Below are positions 50,892-60,012 of a stretch of DNA of 64,000 bases, piece after piece. A program made the position numbers and the translations under genes. Positions within the stretch are counted from its first letter, which is position 1. The number at the start of each line of letters is the position of its first letter. Source of the DNA: Nocardia flavorosea NBRC 108225 (GTDB lineage: Bacteria > Actinomycetota > Actinomycetes > Mycobacteriales > Mycobacteriaceae); contig NZ_BDCG01000014.1 of NCBI RefSeq assembly GCF_001613385.1, positions 1-64,000 on the forward strand. Direction: 5' to 3'. The notes beneath the pieces are model-generated. The model ran no database searches and was not told the origin of the DNA. It was given only the letters and a program-made list of their open reading frames with translations.

Positions 50892-52253
50892 TCATCCCGC
50901 ATTGGGGAAATCCTGCACCCAGTGGAATCCGTCGCCGTTCAACGGGAAGGAACCGGGGTCGACGGCGCTGAACTCGATTCGGGTCGGGCGGCCGTCGAGT
51001 TCACCCTCCAAGTGGAGATGTTCCGGGTCCGGGCGTACATAGGAGAACGTGGCCGGCGGCTCCTGTGTCCCTGGAGCGGTGACGATGGTGAGGGTCTGTG
51101 CGGCAGGGTCCACTTCCGCGGGAGCACCCGTCAAGCGCCCGTCCATACCCTGAACGGTCACCGCGCCCTCGACCTCGATCACGAGTCGCTGCCAGCGGGT
51201 CTCGTCGGTCAGCAGGGGCGGGACGGGTTCGCCGTCGACCCGGAACTCGGTCACCTCCCATAAACCGTAGAGTTCCGGTTTCGGGGCACCGCCGCCGAAT
51301 TCCTGCCAACTGCTCCAGCCCACCCACGAAATTCCGGCGACCAGCCACATCCCGATTACCGCCTGCGCCCAGGTCGCGTACCGGTTGTACCGGGCGGTGG
51401 TGAACAGCGGCGGTTGGACCGCAGGCTCGGTGTGCCGGGCCAGGAGGAAGAAATCGGCGAACCGACGGGCCTGCGGGGCGAGCAGGACCAACGAGAAGAC
51501 CAAGAGGTGGAAGGACAGGATCTTGACCGGTACGTCGAAGGTCATGTTCAGCACGAATACCTGTGCCATGCTCACCACACTCAGCATCGCACCGAGGGTC
51601 GCGGTGCGCGGCAGCAACAGGAGCACTCCGCCCGTGAGTTCGGCGACGCCGAGCAGGATTTCGTACACCGGCGAACTGCCGACCTGCAACCACAGCACCG
51701 ACATCGGTGTGAGCTCGCCGTACGGGAGGAGCAGAGTCGACAGCGAGGGCGGTGGCATCTGACTCGGTATCGCTTTGGCGATACCGTAGAACAGCATCTG
51801 CCCGGCCAGACACAGCCGCAACGCGGTCAGAAACCAGGCGGCCAGACGCGGATAGGCCGGGCGGCGGTCCAGCACCGACCAGACAAGGGTCACGACGGCG
51901 GCGACGACCGCGATACAGACCAGCATCACCCAGATGGCGGCCTGGTCACCGCTGCCCGAGTTCTCCTGGAATACGGCTTCGACCCCGAATACCGTGCGGC
52001 CCACCCACTCCAGCACCGGCGCAACCTGCTGTAAAGGCCACATCGGCGCGGTATCGGGAAGCCATTCGTCCAATACCGCAACGAGGGCGAAGACGATCTG
52101 CCCGATCATCACGCAGAACAGGACCGTGTAGATCACCCCGAAGCGGAACCCCACCCGCGCGGCCCACGGCCAGCGCACGGGCGCGGCCTTTCCCGTCACG
52201 GGCGGAGCCGGATCGGCACCGGATTCGACGACCGCTGTATCGATGGCACTCAC
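50892..52253 (-). CDS. DoxX-like membrane protein with C-terminal soluble domain
   Basis: Protein of 453 aa from GTG 52253 (VSAIDTAVVESGADP), with a GAGTGAGG-type site upstream; the frame continues to 52289. It has about seven membrane helices, with a DoxX-like core around AELTGGVLLLLPRTATLGAM. A soluble C-terminal beta-rich domain of about 110 residues follows the last helix (YGLWEVTEFRVDGEPVPPLL). It probably forms an operon with the methyltransferase gene. Function unknown. Confidence 0.75.
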   Translation of the reverse strand: MSAIDTAVVESGADPAPPVTGKAAPVRWPWAARVGFRFGVIYTVLFCVMIGQIVFALVAVLDEWLPDTAPMWPLQQVAPVLEWVGRTVFGVEAVFQENSGSGDQAAIWVMLVCIAVVAAVVTLVWSVLDRRPAYPRLAAWFLTALRLCLAGQMLFYGIAKAIPSQMPPPSLSTLLLPYGELTPMSVLWLQVGSSPVYEILLGVAELTGGVLLLLPRTATLGAMLSVVSMAQVFVLNMTFDVPVKILSFHLLVFSLVLLAPQARRFADFFLLARHTEPAVQPPLFTTARYNRYATWAQAVIGMWLVAGISWVGWSSWQEFGGGAPKPELYGLWEVTEFRVDGEPVPPLLTDETRWQRLVIEVEGAVTVQGMDGRLTGAPAEVDPAAQTLTIVTAPGTQEPPATFSYVRPDPEHLHLEGELDGRPTRIEFSAVDPGSFPLNGDGFHWVQDFPNAG

Positions 52254-52430
52254 ACCGCACCTCACTCTCCTGGCCCGTAGCCGGCCCACGCGATCCCACG
52301 CCCGCCGGGCATCACCTCGAACCTAGGCCACCTCGATGTCCGCACGCCTCCGTGATAACCCCCATCCGCAATCCTCCGGAAGCAGCATTTCCCCCTGGGG
52401 CCGTCCCACCGGTGCACCTATGGTGAGGAG

Positions 52431-53312
52431 GTGGGAGCACAACCTGACCAGAATTCCCAAGCCGCCGCGACAGCCCAGGCCGTCACGGAGGTGCTCGGTG
52501 ACAACCTGGCCGGACTGTATCTCTACGGTTCGGCAGTGGCAGGCGGGCTGCGTCACGACAGCGATATCGACCTTTTCGCCGTGGTCGAGGGTTCCCTCGC
52601 TGGTGACGTCCGGAAATCCTTGGTCGATATGCTGTTACACACTTCCGGCCGGTGGCCGCGGTCCGGACCGGCTCGGCCGGTGGAACTGACCGTGGTCGTC
52701 CGCGACGAGGTGGTGCCGTGGCGTTTCCCGCCACGCTCGGATTTCGTCTACGGCGAATGGCTGCGCGCGGAGTTCGAACACGGACAGCTGCCCGCCCCCA
52801 CCGAAGACCCGGACCTGACGATTCTCACCACCATGGTCCGCGATTCGTCGTCGACACTGTTCGGCCCGCCCGCCGCGCACCTCTTGGATCCGGTCCCGGC
52901 GAGCGACCTGGTCCGGGCCATCGTCGCCGGCCTACCCGAGTTGATCGCCGGTGCCCGGGGCGACGAACGCAATGTCGTGCTGACGCTCGCCCGGATGTGG
53001 GTGACGGCCGAATCTGGTGTCGTGGTGTCCAAGGCAGATGCCGCCGCAGCGCTCGTATCTCGGCTGCCCGCCGGGCACGCCGCGGTGTTGCGCCTCGCCC
53101 GGGCCGGATACCTGGGCGAAGTCGCCGACGAGTGGACCTACCGCGAGACGGAAGTGGACTCGTTCACGGCCTACGCCGAACAGCAGATCAGGGACGCATG
53201 TAAGGCAACCGGCCGGTCCGGGGTTTCTCCCCCGCACAGTGGCGGACCGGTACCCCACGCCCGGTTCACCGTGGCGCCGGCATCATCCGACAGTGACCGC
53301 GGCTCCGTGTGA
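52431..53312 (+). CDS. Aminoglycoside adenylyltransferase family protein (AadA/ANT-like)
   Basis: Protein of 293 aa, GTG start; TATGGT (52419-52424) ends 6 nt before it. The nucleotidyltransferase motif is LYLYGSAVAGGLRHDSDIDL, with the paired catalytic acids in DSDID. RNVVLTLARMWVTAESG and KADAAAALVSRLPAGHAAVL are the helical C-terminal segments of the ANT(3'')/ANT(9) group. It could adenylylate spectinomycin or streptomycin; resistance is not proven, and the last 45 residues are a low-complexity extension. It stands alone, with no integron or mobile element, so it is probably intrinsic. Confidence 0.8.
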   Translation: MGAQPDQNSQAAATAQAVTEVLGDNLAGLYLYGSAVAGGLRHDSDIDLFAVVEGSLAGDVRKSLVDMLLHTSGRWPRSGPARPVELTVVVRDEVVPWRFPPRSDFVYGEWLRAEFEHGQLPAPTEDPDLTILTTMVRDSSSTLFGPPAAHLLDPVPASDLVRAIVAGLPELIAGARGDERNVVLTLARMWVTAESGVVVSKADAAAALVSRLPAGHAAVLRLARAGYLGEVADEWTYRETEVDSFTAYAEQQIRDACKATGRSGVSPPHSGGPVPHARFTVAPASSDSDRGSV

Positions 53313-53361
53313 CGAATCGGGCCGTCTCCGGCGCATGGCCCGATTCGTCACAGACGCTCTG

Positions 53362-54099
53362 CTACCAAGGGATCGGTCCGCCCGCACCCACGAAAGCCCC
53401 GTTGCGGCACGGGTCGGCCGATTCCGCGGCGGAAAGGATGAGCCCCGCGGCATCGGCCGGTGTGGTCGGCGCGTCCGCTGCCGCTGGGGCGAGTTCGGTC
53501 GCGACGAAACCCGGGCAGACCGAGGTCACTCGAACCGGGGTATCGGCAAGCAGTTTCGCCAAACCCACTGTGAGGCTGTTGAGGGCCGCCTTCGATGCCT
53601 GATATCCGGGCACCACCATCGAGTAGTAGGCCGAATCCGGGTTGCGCTGTTCGGACAGCGACCCCATCTCGGTGGAGACGTTCACGATATGGCCGGCCGG
53701 AGCCCGCCGGACCAGCGGCAACAGGGCTTCGATCACATTGGCCGGGCCGAAGGTGTTGGTCATCAAGGTTTCGGTGAAGGCGCCCGGGTGCGCGAAGTTG
53801 ACCGTTCCGGATGCTGTTGCCTCGGGGAGGATCCCGGCATTGTTCACCAGCACGTCGATGTGGTCGTACCGCTCGCCGAGCGATTCGGCCAGGCAGCGAG
53901 CGCTGTCGACCGAGCATACGTCCAGCAGTTCACCGTCGGCGGCGAGATCTTCGGCACGCAAGTCCCGCACCACGGCGTCCACGGCTTCGGCGCGACGGCC
54001 CGTCACCACCACCCGGTAGCCTTTGCGGGCGAATGCGGTGGCGGTCGCCCGGCCGATTCCGCGCGTCGCGCCGGTGACCACCACGATATTCTCTGCCAT
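53362..54099 (-). CDS. Short-chain dehydrogenase/reductase
   Basis: Protein of 245 aa; AAAGGA 5-6 nt before the ATG. The cofactor motif is VVTGATRGIGRATATAFARK, NNAG is VLVNNAGILPE, and the catalytic S and YxxxK lie in VSTEMGSLSE and GYQASKAALN. VVTGRRAEAV after strand 2 indicates NADP preference. The end, GAFVGAGGPIPW, resembles carbonyl-reductase-like SDRs. It converges on the adenylyltransferase gene. The substrate is unknown. Confidence 0.9.
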   Translation of the reverse strand: MAENIVVVTGATRGIGRATATAFARKGYRVVVTGRRAEAVDAVVRDLRAEDLAADGELLDVCSVDSARCLAESLGERYDHIDVLVNNAGILPEATASGTVNFAHPGAFTETLMTNTFGPANVIEALLPLVRRAPAGHIVNVSTEMGSLSEQRNPDSAYYSMVVPGYQASKAALNSLTVGLAKLLADTPVRVTSVCPGFVATELAPAAADAPTTPADAAGLILSAAESADPCRNGAFVGAGGPIPW

Positions 54100-54219
54100 T
54101 TCGGTCCTTTCGCGTTTTGCTGATGTACTTCGAGCAAACGCGATTCACGACATGAACGCTGGCAGAAAATCGCCATCACGTTCGAGCGCCGATACCGCGG
54201 CGACCGCGCGAGTTCCTGA

Positions 54220-54573
54220 TCACAGTAGAGTCGCGGTGACGAGGAACGGGATCGCGACGACCAGTGCCGAAATGGTGCCGCCGGGGTCGGCGAGGTCGGC
54301 CTGGGGCCAATGATTGCCGGTGAGCAGTTGGGCCGTCACTTGGAACGCAGTATGGAAACCCATACACGCCCACAGGCTCCCGGTGACCGCATGTATCGCA
54401 CCCAGCAGCGCCGAGAATACGGCGAACAGCACGATCCGGTCGATCGAGCCCGTCGCGCCGATCAGCGTGCCCCATACGGTGAACAGCACGGTCTGCCCGC
54501 ATACCGAGATGGGAGGCGACCAGCGCCCGGCGAGCGCCGTATACAGGAATCCACGGAAGTGTGCGATCCGGAC
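54220..54573 (-). pseudogene. C-terminal remnant of a CPBP (CAAX/bacteriocin) membrane protease
   Basis: The frame reads FRGFLYTALAGRWSPPISVC then GQTVLFTVWGTLIGATGS and LLGAIHAVTGSLWACMGFHT, matching motifs 1-3 of CPBP intramembrane proteases. The double Glu that should precede FRG is replaced by RIAH, and everything before it is unrelated sequence, so helices 1-4 and the catalytic Glu pair are gone. It stops at 54220. It abuts the antitoxin remnant at about 54575-54630, marking a deletion or recombination joint. Confidence 0.65.
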
Positions 54574-54629
54574 GCTGTGGCCGGAAACCGCACAGACAGG
54601 ATGGGGTTCGTCGTTGATCCGACGCGACC

Positions 54630-54785
54630 AGTGTCGTTCGCAAGGTCGTCGATGCTCGTCTCGACGGACGCGCCGGCCTCGGGTTGGGCGATGCCCTGAG
54701 CGAGGCGTGCGGCGTGGGCCGGGGAACGCATCAGGCAGAGCGTCTCGCGCAGAGAGTTGTACTCGTCCCCGGAGATCAAGGTCCG
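54630..54785 (-). pseudogene. Fragment of a Phd/YefM-type antitoxin
   Basis: In one frame the minus strand reads TLISGDEYNSLRETLCLMRS then PAHAARLAQGIAQPEAG, which matches the central and C-terminal half of Phd/YefM antitoxins (ISxDEYxSLxET...LRSP). No in-frame start or N-terminal DNA-binding part is present, and no toxin follows. It is truncated on one side next to the riboswitch promoter and on the other next to the protease remnant. Confidence 0.55.
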
Positions 54786-54835
54786 GCGCCTTGCCCTGGT
54801 CGTATGTCCAGTCGGTCGTCGGATAGCATAGTCGC

Positions 54836-54965
54836 GGCCGCAGTGCGGCCCGCGGCGTGGTGAGGGAACCCGGTGGGAGTCCGGGACTGGCGCGCAACGG
54901 TGACACCGTGCAGGTGAAGTCCGATCGCTCACGCGCCGCACCGACGCCGGCCTCGCGCACAGGCC
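54836..54965 (+). promoter_or_regulatory. Cobalamin riboswitch
   Basis: The conserved B12-box core is present: GGGAACCC, then GGTGGGAGTCCGGGACTG, then CGCGCAACGGT (54863-54901). GCAGGTGAAGTCCGATCGCTC follows in the downstream part. A TAGCAT -10 at 54824-54829 would start transcription near 54836. The element ends just before AAGGAG (54973-54978), the ribosome-binding site of the binding-protein gene, consistent with B12-dependent repression. It identifies the downstream ABC importer as a cobalamin or corrinoid transporter. Confidence 0.85.
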
Positions 54966-54988
54966 CAGACGCAAGGAGTCCAGCCTCG

Positions 54989-56023
54989 ATGCGGTCCTTT
55001 CCGCTGATCATCACCACCGTCCTGGCCGCCGCCGCACTCGCCGGCTGCTCGGCCACCGAAGCCGGAACCGCCTCGGATACCGCGACCGACGCGGCGGGCT
55101 ATCCGAGGAAGATCGGCAACTGCGGGGTCGAGGTCACGGTGGATGCTCCGCCGCAGCGTGCGGTCGCACTGAATCAAGGAGCAGCGGAGATCATGCTGTC
55201 GCTCGGCCTGGCCGACCGGATGGTGGGCACCGCGACCTGGACCGATCCGGTGCGCGAGAATCTCGCCGCCGCGAACGCGAAGGTCCCCCGGCTGGCCGAG
55301 AACGCCCCCTCGTTCGAGGTGGTTCTCGATACCGAACCCGATTTCGTCGCGGCCTCCTTCGGCGGCACGCTCGGCCCCGGCGGAGTGGCCGACCGGGAGC
55401 AGTTCGCGCAGCTGGGCGTGCCGTCCTATCTGTCGCCGACCGACTGCGACGGGAAAACCGATGCCAGTGTCAATGCCGACGGCGCCCGCACCGAACCGCT
55501 GACCATGAACTCGGTCTACCAGGAGGTCCGCGACCTCGCGGCAATCTTCGATGTCGAAGATCGCGGCGAGCAGCTGGTCACCGAACTGCGCGGCCGGCAC
55601 GACGCCGCGGTCGGCCGGATAGCCGCCCGGGACGTATCACTGGCGTATTGGTTCGCCGACACCTCCACGCCCTATATGGCGGGCTGCTGCGGGTCGTCCG
55701 GCATCATCACCGGAGCGGTCGGCGCGAAGAACATTTTCGACGACACCACCAACGAGTGGCCACAGGTGAGCTGGGAAACGGTCCTCGACCGCAATCCGAC
55801 CGCCCTCGTCCTGGCCGATCTGAGCCGGCGCAGCCTGGCCGGCGACGCCCTCGACAGCAAGATCTCGTTCCTGGAATCGAATCCGGTCACCGCGCGACTG
55901 GATGCTGTCCGGAACAGGCGCTATATCGTCGTCAACGGTGCGGATCTGAATCCGTCGATCCGGACGGTCGACGGTATCGAGAAAGTCGCCGACGCCCTGG
56001 AACGGTGGGGCTACGGTTCGTGA
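54989..56023 (+). CDS. btuF: Cobalamin-type ABC importer substrate-binding lipoprotein
   Basis: Protein of 344 aa from ATG 54989 with AAGGAG 10 nt upstream. The signal peptide and lipobox are in LAAAALAGCSAT. The mature protein is a class III (BtuF/FepB-like) two-lobed binding protein: PQRAVALNQGAAEIMLSLGL, FVAASFGGTLGPGG and AYWFADTSTPYMAGCCGSSG. By sequence alone siderophore binding is possible; the riboswitch upstream points to cobalamin or another corrinoid. Its stop overlaps the permease GTG as GTGA. Confidence 0.82.
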   Translation: MRSFPLIITTVLAAAALAGCSATEAGTASDTATDAAGYPRKIGNCGVEVTVDAPPQRAVALNQGAAEIMLSLGLADRMVGTATWTDPVRENLAAANAKVPRLAENAPSFEVVLDTEPDFVAASFGGTLGPGGVADREQFAQLGVPSYLSPTDCDGKTDASVNADGARTEPLTMNSVYQEVRDLAAIFDVEDRGEQLVTELRGRHDAAVGRIAARDVSLAYWFADTSTPYMAGCCGSSGIITGAVGAKNIFDDTTNEWPQVSWETVLDRNPTALVLADLSRRSLAGDALDSKISFLESNPVTARLDAVRNRRYIVVNGADLNPSIRTVDGIEKVADALERWGYGS

Positions 56024-57060
56024 GTCCGCAGACAGCGCCGGTCACGCGCGCACCCGCGACGGCCGCGCTGGTGCTGCTCGGGCTGGCGGCGCTGGCCGCC
56101 TCGATGGCGTTCACGATCACCATCGGTCCCGCGGAGCTGTCCATCGGCGATGTCTACGCCGTACTGTTCGACAAGCTCGGTGTCGGCGCCGCGGAGGTTT
56201 CGGCGATCCGAAAAGGCATCGTCTGGGAACTGCGGCTACCGCGAACACTGCTCGCCGCGATCTGCGGCGCGGGGCTGGCCGTCTGCGGGGCGATCATGCA
56301 ATCGCTGCTGCGCAACCCGCTCGCGGATCCGTTCGTCCTCGGTATTTCTTCCGGCGCGTCCACCGGGGCGGTGATCGTGGCGGTGCTCGGGGTGGGTGGC
56401 GGCCTGGTATCGCTGTCCACCGGCGCGCTGGTCGGCGCGCTGGTTTCGTTCAGCCTGGTGCTGCTGTTGGCGGCGGGCGCCGGGGGCGGCGCGGCCAAGG
56501 TGGTGCTGGCGGGGGTCGCGGGCACCCAGTTGTTTTCCGCGCTCACGTCGTTCATCGTGCTGTCCTCCGCCGACGCCGAACGCACCCGCGGCATCCTGTT
56601 CTGGCTGCTGGGGTCGCTGGCGGGTGCGAGCTGGACCGATGTCACGGTCACCGCGCTGGTCTGCGCCGCCGGTTTCGTGCTGTGCTGGTGGCGGCATTCC
56701 GCGCTGGACGCGTTCACCTTCGGGTCGTCGGCCGCGGCGACGCTGGGCATCGGGGTCGGACGGACCCGGCTGCTGTTGCTCGTCGTCACCGCCCTGATGA
56801 CCGCTGTGCTGGTCAGTGCGGCCGGGGCGATCGGTTTCGTCGGCCTGGTCCTCCCGCATGCCGCCCGGTTCCTGGTGGGTCCCCGGCACAGCCGGCTGCT
56901 ACCGGTCTGTGCGGTTCTGGGCGCGGTGCTACTGGTCTGGGTCGACGCGCTGGCGAGGACCGTTTTCGCACCACAGGAGGTGCCGGTAGGGGTGGTCACC
57001 GCATTGATCGGCGTGCCCGCGTTCGCGCTGCTGCTGTTCCGCACCCGAAGTACCGAATGA
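56020..57060 (+). CDS. btuC: FecCD/BtuC-family ABC permease
   Basis: Protein of 346 aa from GTG 56020, which overlaps the btuF stop by 4 nt. About ten helices. Family motifs are LRLPRTLLAAICGAGLAVCG, MQSLLRNPLADPFVLGISSG, FWLLGSLAGASW and IGFVGLVLPHAARFLVGPRH (coupling helix). A single permease would act as a homodimer, as BtuC does. Coupled translation with btuF and the downstream ATPase gives a complete importer. Confidence 0.88.
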   Translation: MSPQTAPVTRAPATAALVLLGLAALAASMAFTITIGPAELSIGDVYAVLFDKLGVGAAEVSAIRKGIVWELRLPRTLLAAICGAGLAVCGAIMQSLLRNPLADPFVLGISSGASTGAVIVAVLGVGGGLVSLSTGALVGALVSFSLVLLLAAGAGGGAAKVVLAGVAGTQLFSALTSFIVLSSADAERTRGILFWLLGSLAGASWTDVTVTALVCAAGFVLCWWRHSALDAFTFGSSAAATLGIGVGRTRLLLLVVTALMTAVLVSAAGAIGFVGLVLPHAARFLVGPRHSRLLPVCAVLGAVLLVWVDALARTVFAPQEVPVGVVTALIGVPAFALLLFRTRSTE

Positions 57061-57111
57061 CCCTGCCACAACATCCGGCCGCTCGGCGAACCGCAGGACG
57101 CAGGTGAACAG

Positions 57112-57894
57112 ATGACACTGAACGGCACAGACCTGTCGTGGACCCGCGGCGGCAACCTGGTCGTCGACGATATCGATATCCGGCCGCGTCCCGGGCAGAC
57201 CGTGGGGTTGCTCGGGCCGAACGGGTCCGGTAAGTCCTCGCTGCTGCGGTTGCTCGCGGGCGTCTCGCGACCCGATCGCGGCACCGTCACCCTCGACGGC
57301 ACTCCCCTGCACCGCCTCGGGCGGCGCCCGCTGGCCCGCAGGGTCGCGATGGTCGGCCAGCATGCCCATACCGAGGTCGATATCACCGTGCGCGATGTCG
57401 TACGTCTGGGTCGTATCCCGCACCGGGACCTGTTCGGCACCGATCCCCGGGAGGACGAGTCGATCGACAAGGCATTGCACGCCACCGGTCTCGCGGCACA
57501 CGCGCACCGCATCTGGCGCACTCTCTCCGGCGGCGAGCGCCAGCGCGCCCAGATCGCGCGCGCCCTGGCGCAGGAGCCCAGCGAACTACTGCTCGACGAG
57601 CCCACCAACCACCTGGATATCGCCCACCAGCTCGAGATCCTGGAGCTGATCACCGAACTGCCCATCACCACCGTGGTCGCCCTGCACGATCTGAACCTCG
57701 CGGCGATGTTCTGCGACTACGTGCTGGTGCTCGACCGCGGCCGGGTCGCCGCCCACGGACCGCCTGCCGAAACCCTGACCGAAAGCCTGGTCCACGACGT
57801 CTACGGTGTTCGCGCCACCGTCACGATCGACGACGGCGTTCCCGTGATCCGGTATCGCCGCCCGGGGGCCGTACCGCAACCTGTCGACCGGTAA
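57112..57894 (+). CDS. btuD: BtuD/FepC-type ABC ATPase
   Basis: Protein of 260 aa. Walker A GPNGSGKSSLLRLL, Q-loop MVGQHAHTEVD, signature TLSGGERQRAQIARAL, Walker B ELLLDEPTNHLD and switch His VVALHDLNLA. All catalytic residues are present. It is 51 nt after btuC and completes the B12-regulated importer. Directly downstream are the remnants of a TetR gene on the opposite strand. Confidence 0.88.
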   Translation: MTLNGTDLSWTRGGNLVVDDIDIRPRPGQTVGLLGPNGSGKSSLLRLLAGVSRPDRGTVTLDGTPLHRLGRRPLARRVAMVGQHAHTEVDITVRDVVRLGRIPHRDLFGTDPREDESIDKALHATGLAAHAHRIWRTLSGGERQRAQIARALAQEPSELLLDEPTNHLDIAHQLEILELITELPITTVVALHDLNLAAMFCDYVLVLDRGRVAAHGPPAETLTESLVHDVYGVRATVTIDDGVPVIRYRRPGAVPQPVDR

Positions 57895-57897
57895 GAC

Positions 57898-58327
57898 ACC
57901 CGCCGTGAGCCAGGCGCAGATATCGATGATCATGCGGCCCACAATCCGTTCGCGGCCGGCGCGCACCGTGGGCGGGACGGCCGACAGATGTTCGTGGATC
58001 TGCGCAATCACGCGGTCGTCGACTCGTCGGCACGGGCGGATTCGGTGAGCATGGCGGCGGTGGACGGTGTGATGGCCAGTTGACGTTGTAATCGCGCCCG
58101 CAAGTCGGGGTGGGCAAGGATCCGATATGGCCGGTCACCGGCAGGATCAGGCATTGCAGATATTCCGTGAGACCGGGGTCGGCCGGGAGCCGGGCGATCA
58201 GATCGGCACGGATGTGGCGTACCGGTTCGCGATAACGGTCCACCAGTTCGCGCAGGAGTTCGTCGCGTCCCCCAGCAGCAAGTGGTGCAGACGGTATGCG
58301 GGCAGGTCGCCGCAGGTCAGCAGACAC
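57898..58327 (-). pseudogene. Multiply frameshifted TetR-family regulator remnant
   Basis: TetR ligand-domain-like sequence is spread over three frames. Near 58300-58240 it is LPAYRLHHLLLGDA, then ELLRELVDRYREPVRHIRAD and LIARLPADPGLTEYLQCLIL in a second frame. Next comes HPDLRARLQRQLAITPSTAA in a third, and VIAQIHEHLSAVPPTVRAGR with ERIVGRMIIDICA in yet another register. The N-terminal HTH is absent. At least two indels and a 5' truncation are needed, so it is a dead gene. It abuts the permease remnant on the other strand. Confidence 0.6.
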
Positions 58328-58329
58328 CG

Positions 58330-58944
58330 ATGGAAACCGGGAACATCACGGCACTGGCCGATACCGACAGCATGGGGACGGTGAGCATGTATCTGGCCAT
58401 GGGGTGGATCATGGCCGGTTTCATGGTCATCATCGTCGGCTCTACGGCGGCACCGATGGTGATGGGCCTGCCTACCCTGCTGCCGCTCCTGGGCGGTTGG
58501 TCCTCGGCGATGTCGGCGGTCGTCTGGTTGATCGCGGGCCCGCTCGTCGGCGCCGTACACGGGCACTTCCTGCCGCTGTTCGGGGTGGGTGCGGTGGCGA
58601 TATGCAGTACAGCCCTGTTCACCACGATCTTCGTGCGACTCCTCGGCATGCTGGCCGTACTTCCGGTGATCGCGGTCCTGATGTTCCTCGGTGTGCCCGC
58701 ATCCAACGGCGCCATGTCGATCTATATGGAACCGGAGATGTTCCGGGTCCTGCACGAAGTGCTGCCGACGCCGGCGGCGGTGGAATCGGTGCGCTCGATC
58801 CTGTACTTCGATGCGGATACGGTCGGCACCCATCTGACGACATTCGCGGTATGGGGCGTGATTTCGCTGGTAGTCGTGATACTGATCGACCGGTCGCGGC
58901 CGCGCCGACCGGACGCCGCGCTTCCCGTAGGCACCGAAAACTGA
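58330..58944 (+). pseudogene. N-terminally truncated DUF3533/ABC-2-like membrane protein
   Basis: The frame from ATG 58330 gives 204 residues with about five helices: GWIMAGFMVIIVGSTAAPMV, SAVVWLIAGPLVGAVHG, AVAICSTALFTTIFVRLLGM and AVLPVIAVLMFLGVPASNGA. It ends VISLVVVILIDRSRPRR. This resembles the C-terminal half of actinobacterial DUF3533/YhgE-like efflux-associated proteins. The first helix and large extracellular part are missing and no ribosome-binding site is evident. It adjoins the TetR remnant, a common regulator partner for such genes. It could still be expressed, but probably is not functional. Confidence 0.55.
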
Positions 58945-59130
58945 ATCGGTAGAACGCATCCGATACGTTCGGCTCGCGGCGCCACCCGGCGCCGCGAGCG
59001 GGACGGTCGAGTGCACAATCGGGCCGCGATGGCGCACTGACGCCACCCCGGGCGCGCGAACGGGAGTTGCCCGGCGATTGCCGATATCATCACAGGCACC
59101 CGAAGCAACCCTGGAGTACAGGTAGTACCG

Positions 59131-60012
59131 ATGACATCCCAGCCGAGCACGCTGTCCGCCGAACCGCCTGAAGCCGAGGCGGGTCCGGGTGTGCAGGCCG
59201 GTCCGCCCCGGATACAGCCGGGCGGCTTCTTCCCGCCGCCGCGCGAGCTACGCGGCAACCTCAACGGCTGGACCTATCCGGCTGTGTTCCTGGTGGCGAT
59301 TCTCGCCACCTTCCTAGCTGCCCAGGCGGCCCTGTCCCTCGACTCCGGTGAACCGCTGCTCACCGCGCTGCATATCGCGGCCACCGTCTGGGTGGCCTCG
59401 TTCCTGCCGATGATCTCCGCGACCTCGCGGGGCCGGTCGCGGATCAGGGTCGACGGCGCCCGGTTCGCCAGCGATCGCGGCGCACTGGTGGTGCGCCGCT
59501 CGCTCGGCTACGAGATCGCGCTGGTGATCTGCTTCCTGAGCCCGGCGGCACTCTGCGCGAACTACGGGATCGGAGTACTGACCGGCAACCTCACCCTGCG
59601 TTTGCCGATTCCGCCGTGGCTCGCGATCACGGTCGCGGCCGTACTGCTCGGATACCTCGCGGTCTACGCGCGCCGCCCGGAGATCCGCCGCCTGGTGCTC
59701 ACCCCGATGCATATCGTGGTACCCACCAAGACCTCCATCGGGAACCGGGTGAGCTGGACCGCTGTGGAACGGGTCGCCGTGCAGTCGCGCAACAATTCCA
59801 AGGGCACCATCCGCATCGAATCCCCCGGTCGCCGACCCGGTCGCACGAGCATCAAACGGATACACGCGGAAAAGCTCTCGATCGGGGCCGCGGGAACATA
59901 CTGGCTGATCCGCTACTACCACGAACATCCCGAGGCGCGCGCTGAACTATCCGACGACCGCGCCGTCGAGCGGTTGCGTAACTACGGGGTCGTGGATCCT
60001 TTCTCCGGGTGA
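59131..60012 (+). CDS. Membrane protein of unknown function
   Basis: Protein of 293 aa. Residues 1-45 are Pro/Glu-rich, then hydrophobic segments at about 50-70 (YPAVFLVAILATFLAAQAAL), 77-95, 125-150 and 155-180. A soluble C-terminal part follows, with ISWTAV-type strands (GNRVSWTAVERVAVQSRN) and a basic patch (SPGRRPGRTSIKRIHAEKL). The C-terminal part looks like a bacterial PH-like domain following membrane helices, as in DUF304-like proteins; this is inference. The region before it (58945-59130) has no gene. Confidence 0.65.
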   Translation: MTSQPSTLSAEPPEAEAGPGVQAGPPRIQPGGFFPPPRELRGNLNGWTYPAVFLVAILATFLAAQAALSLDSGEPLLTALHIAATVWVASFLPMISATSRGRSRIRVDGARFASDRGALVVRRSLGYEIALVICFLSPAALCANYGIGVLTGNLTLRLPIPPWLAITVAAVLLGYLAVYARRPEIRRLVLTPMHIVVPTKTSIGNRVSWTAVERVAVQSRNNSKGTIRIESPGRRPGRTSIKRIHAEKLSIGAAGTYWLIRYYHEHPEARAELSDDRAVERLRNYGVVDPFSG

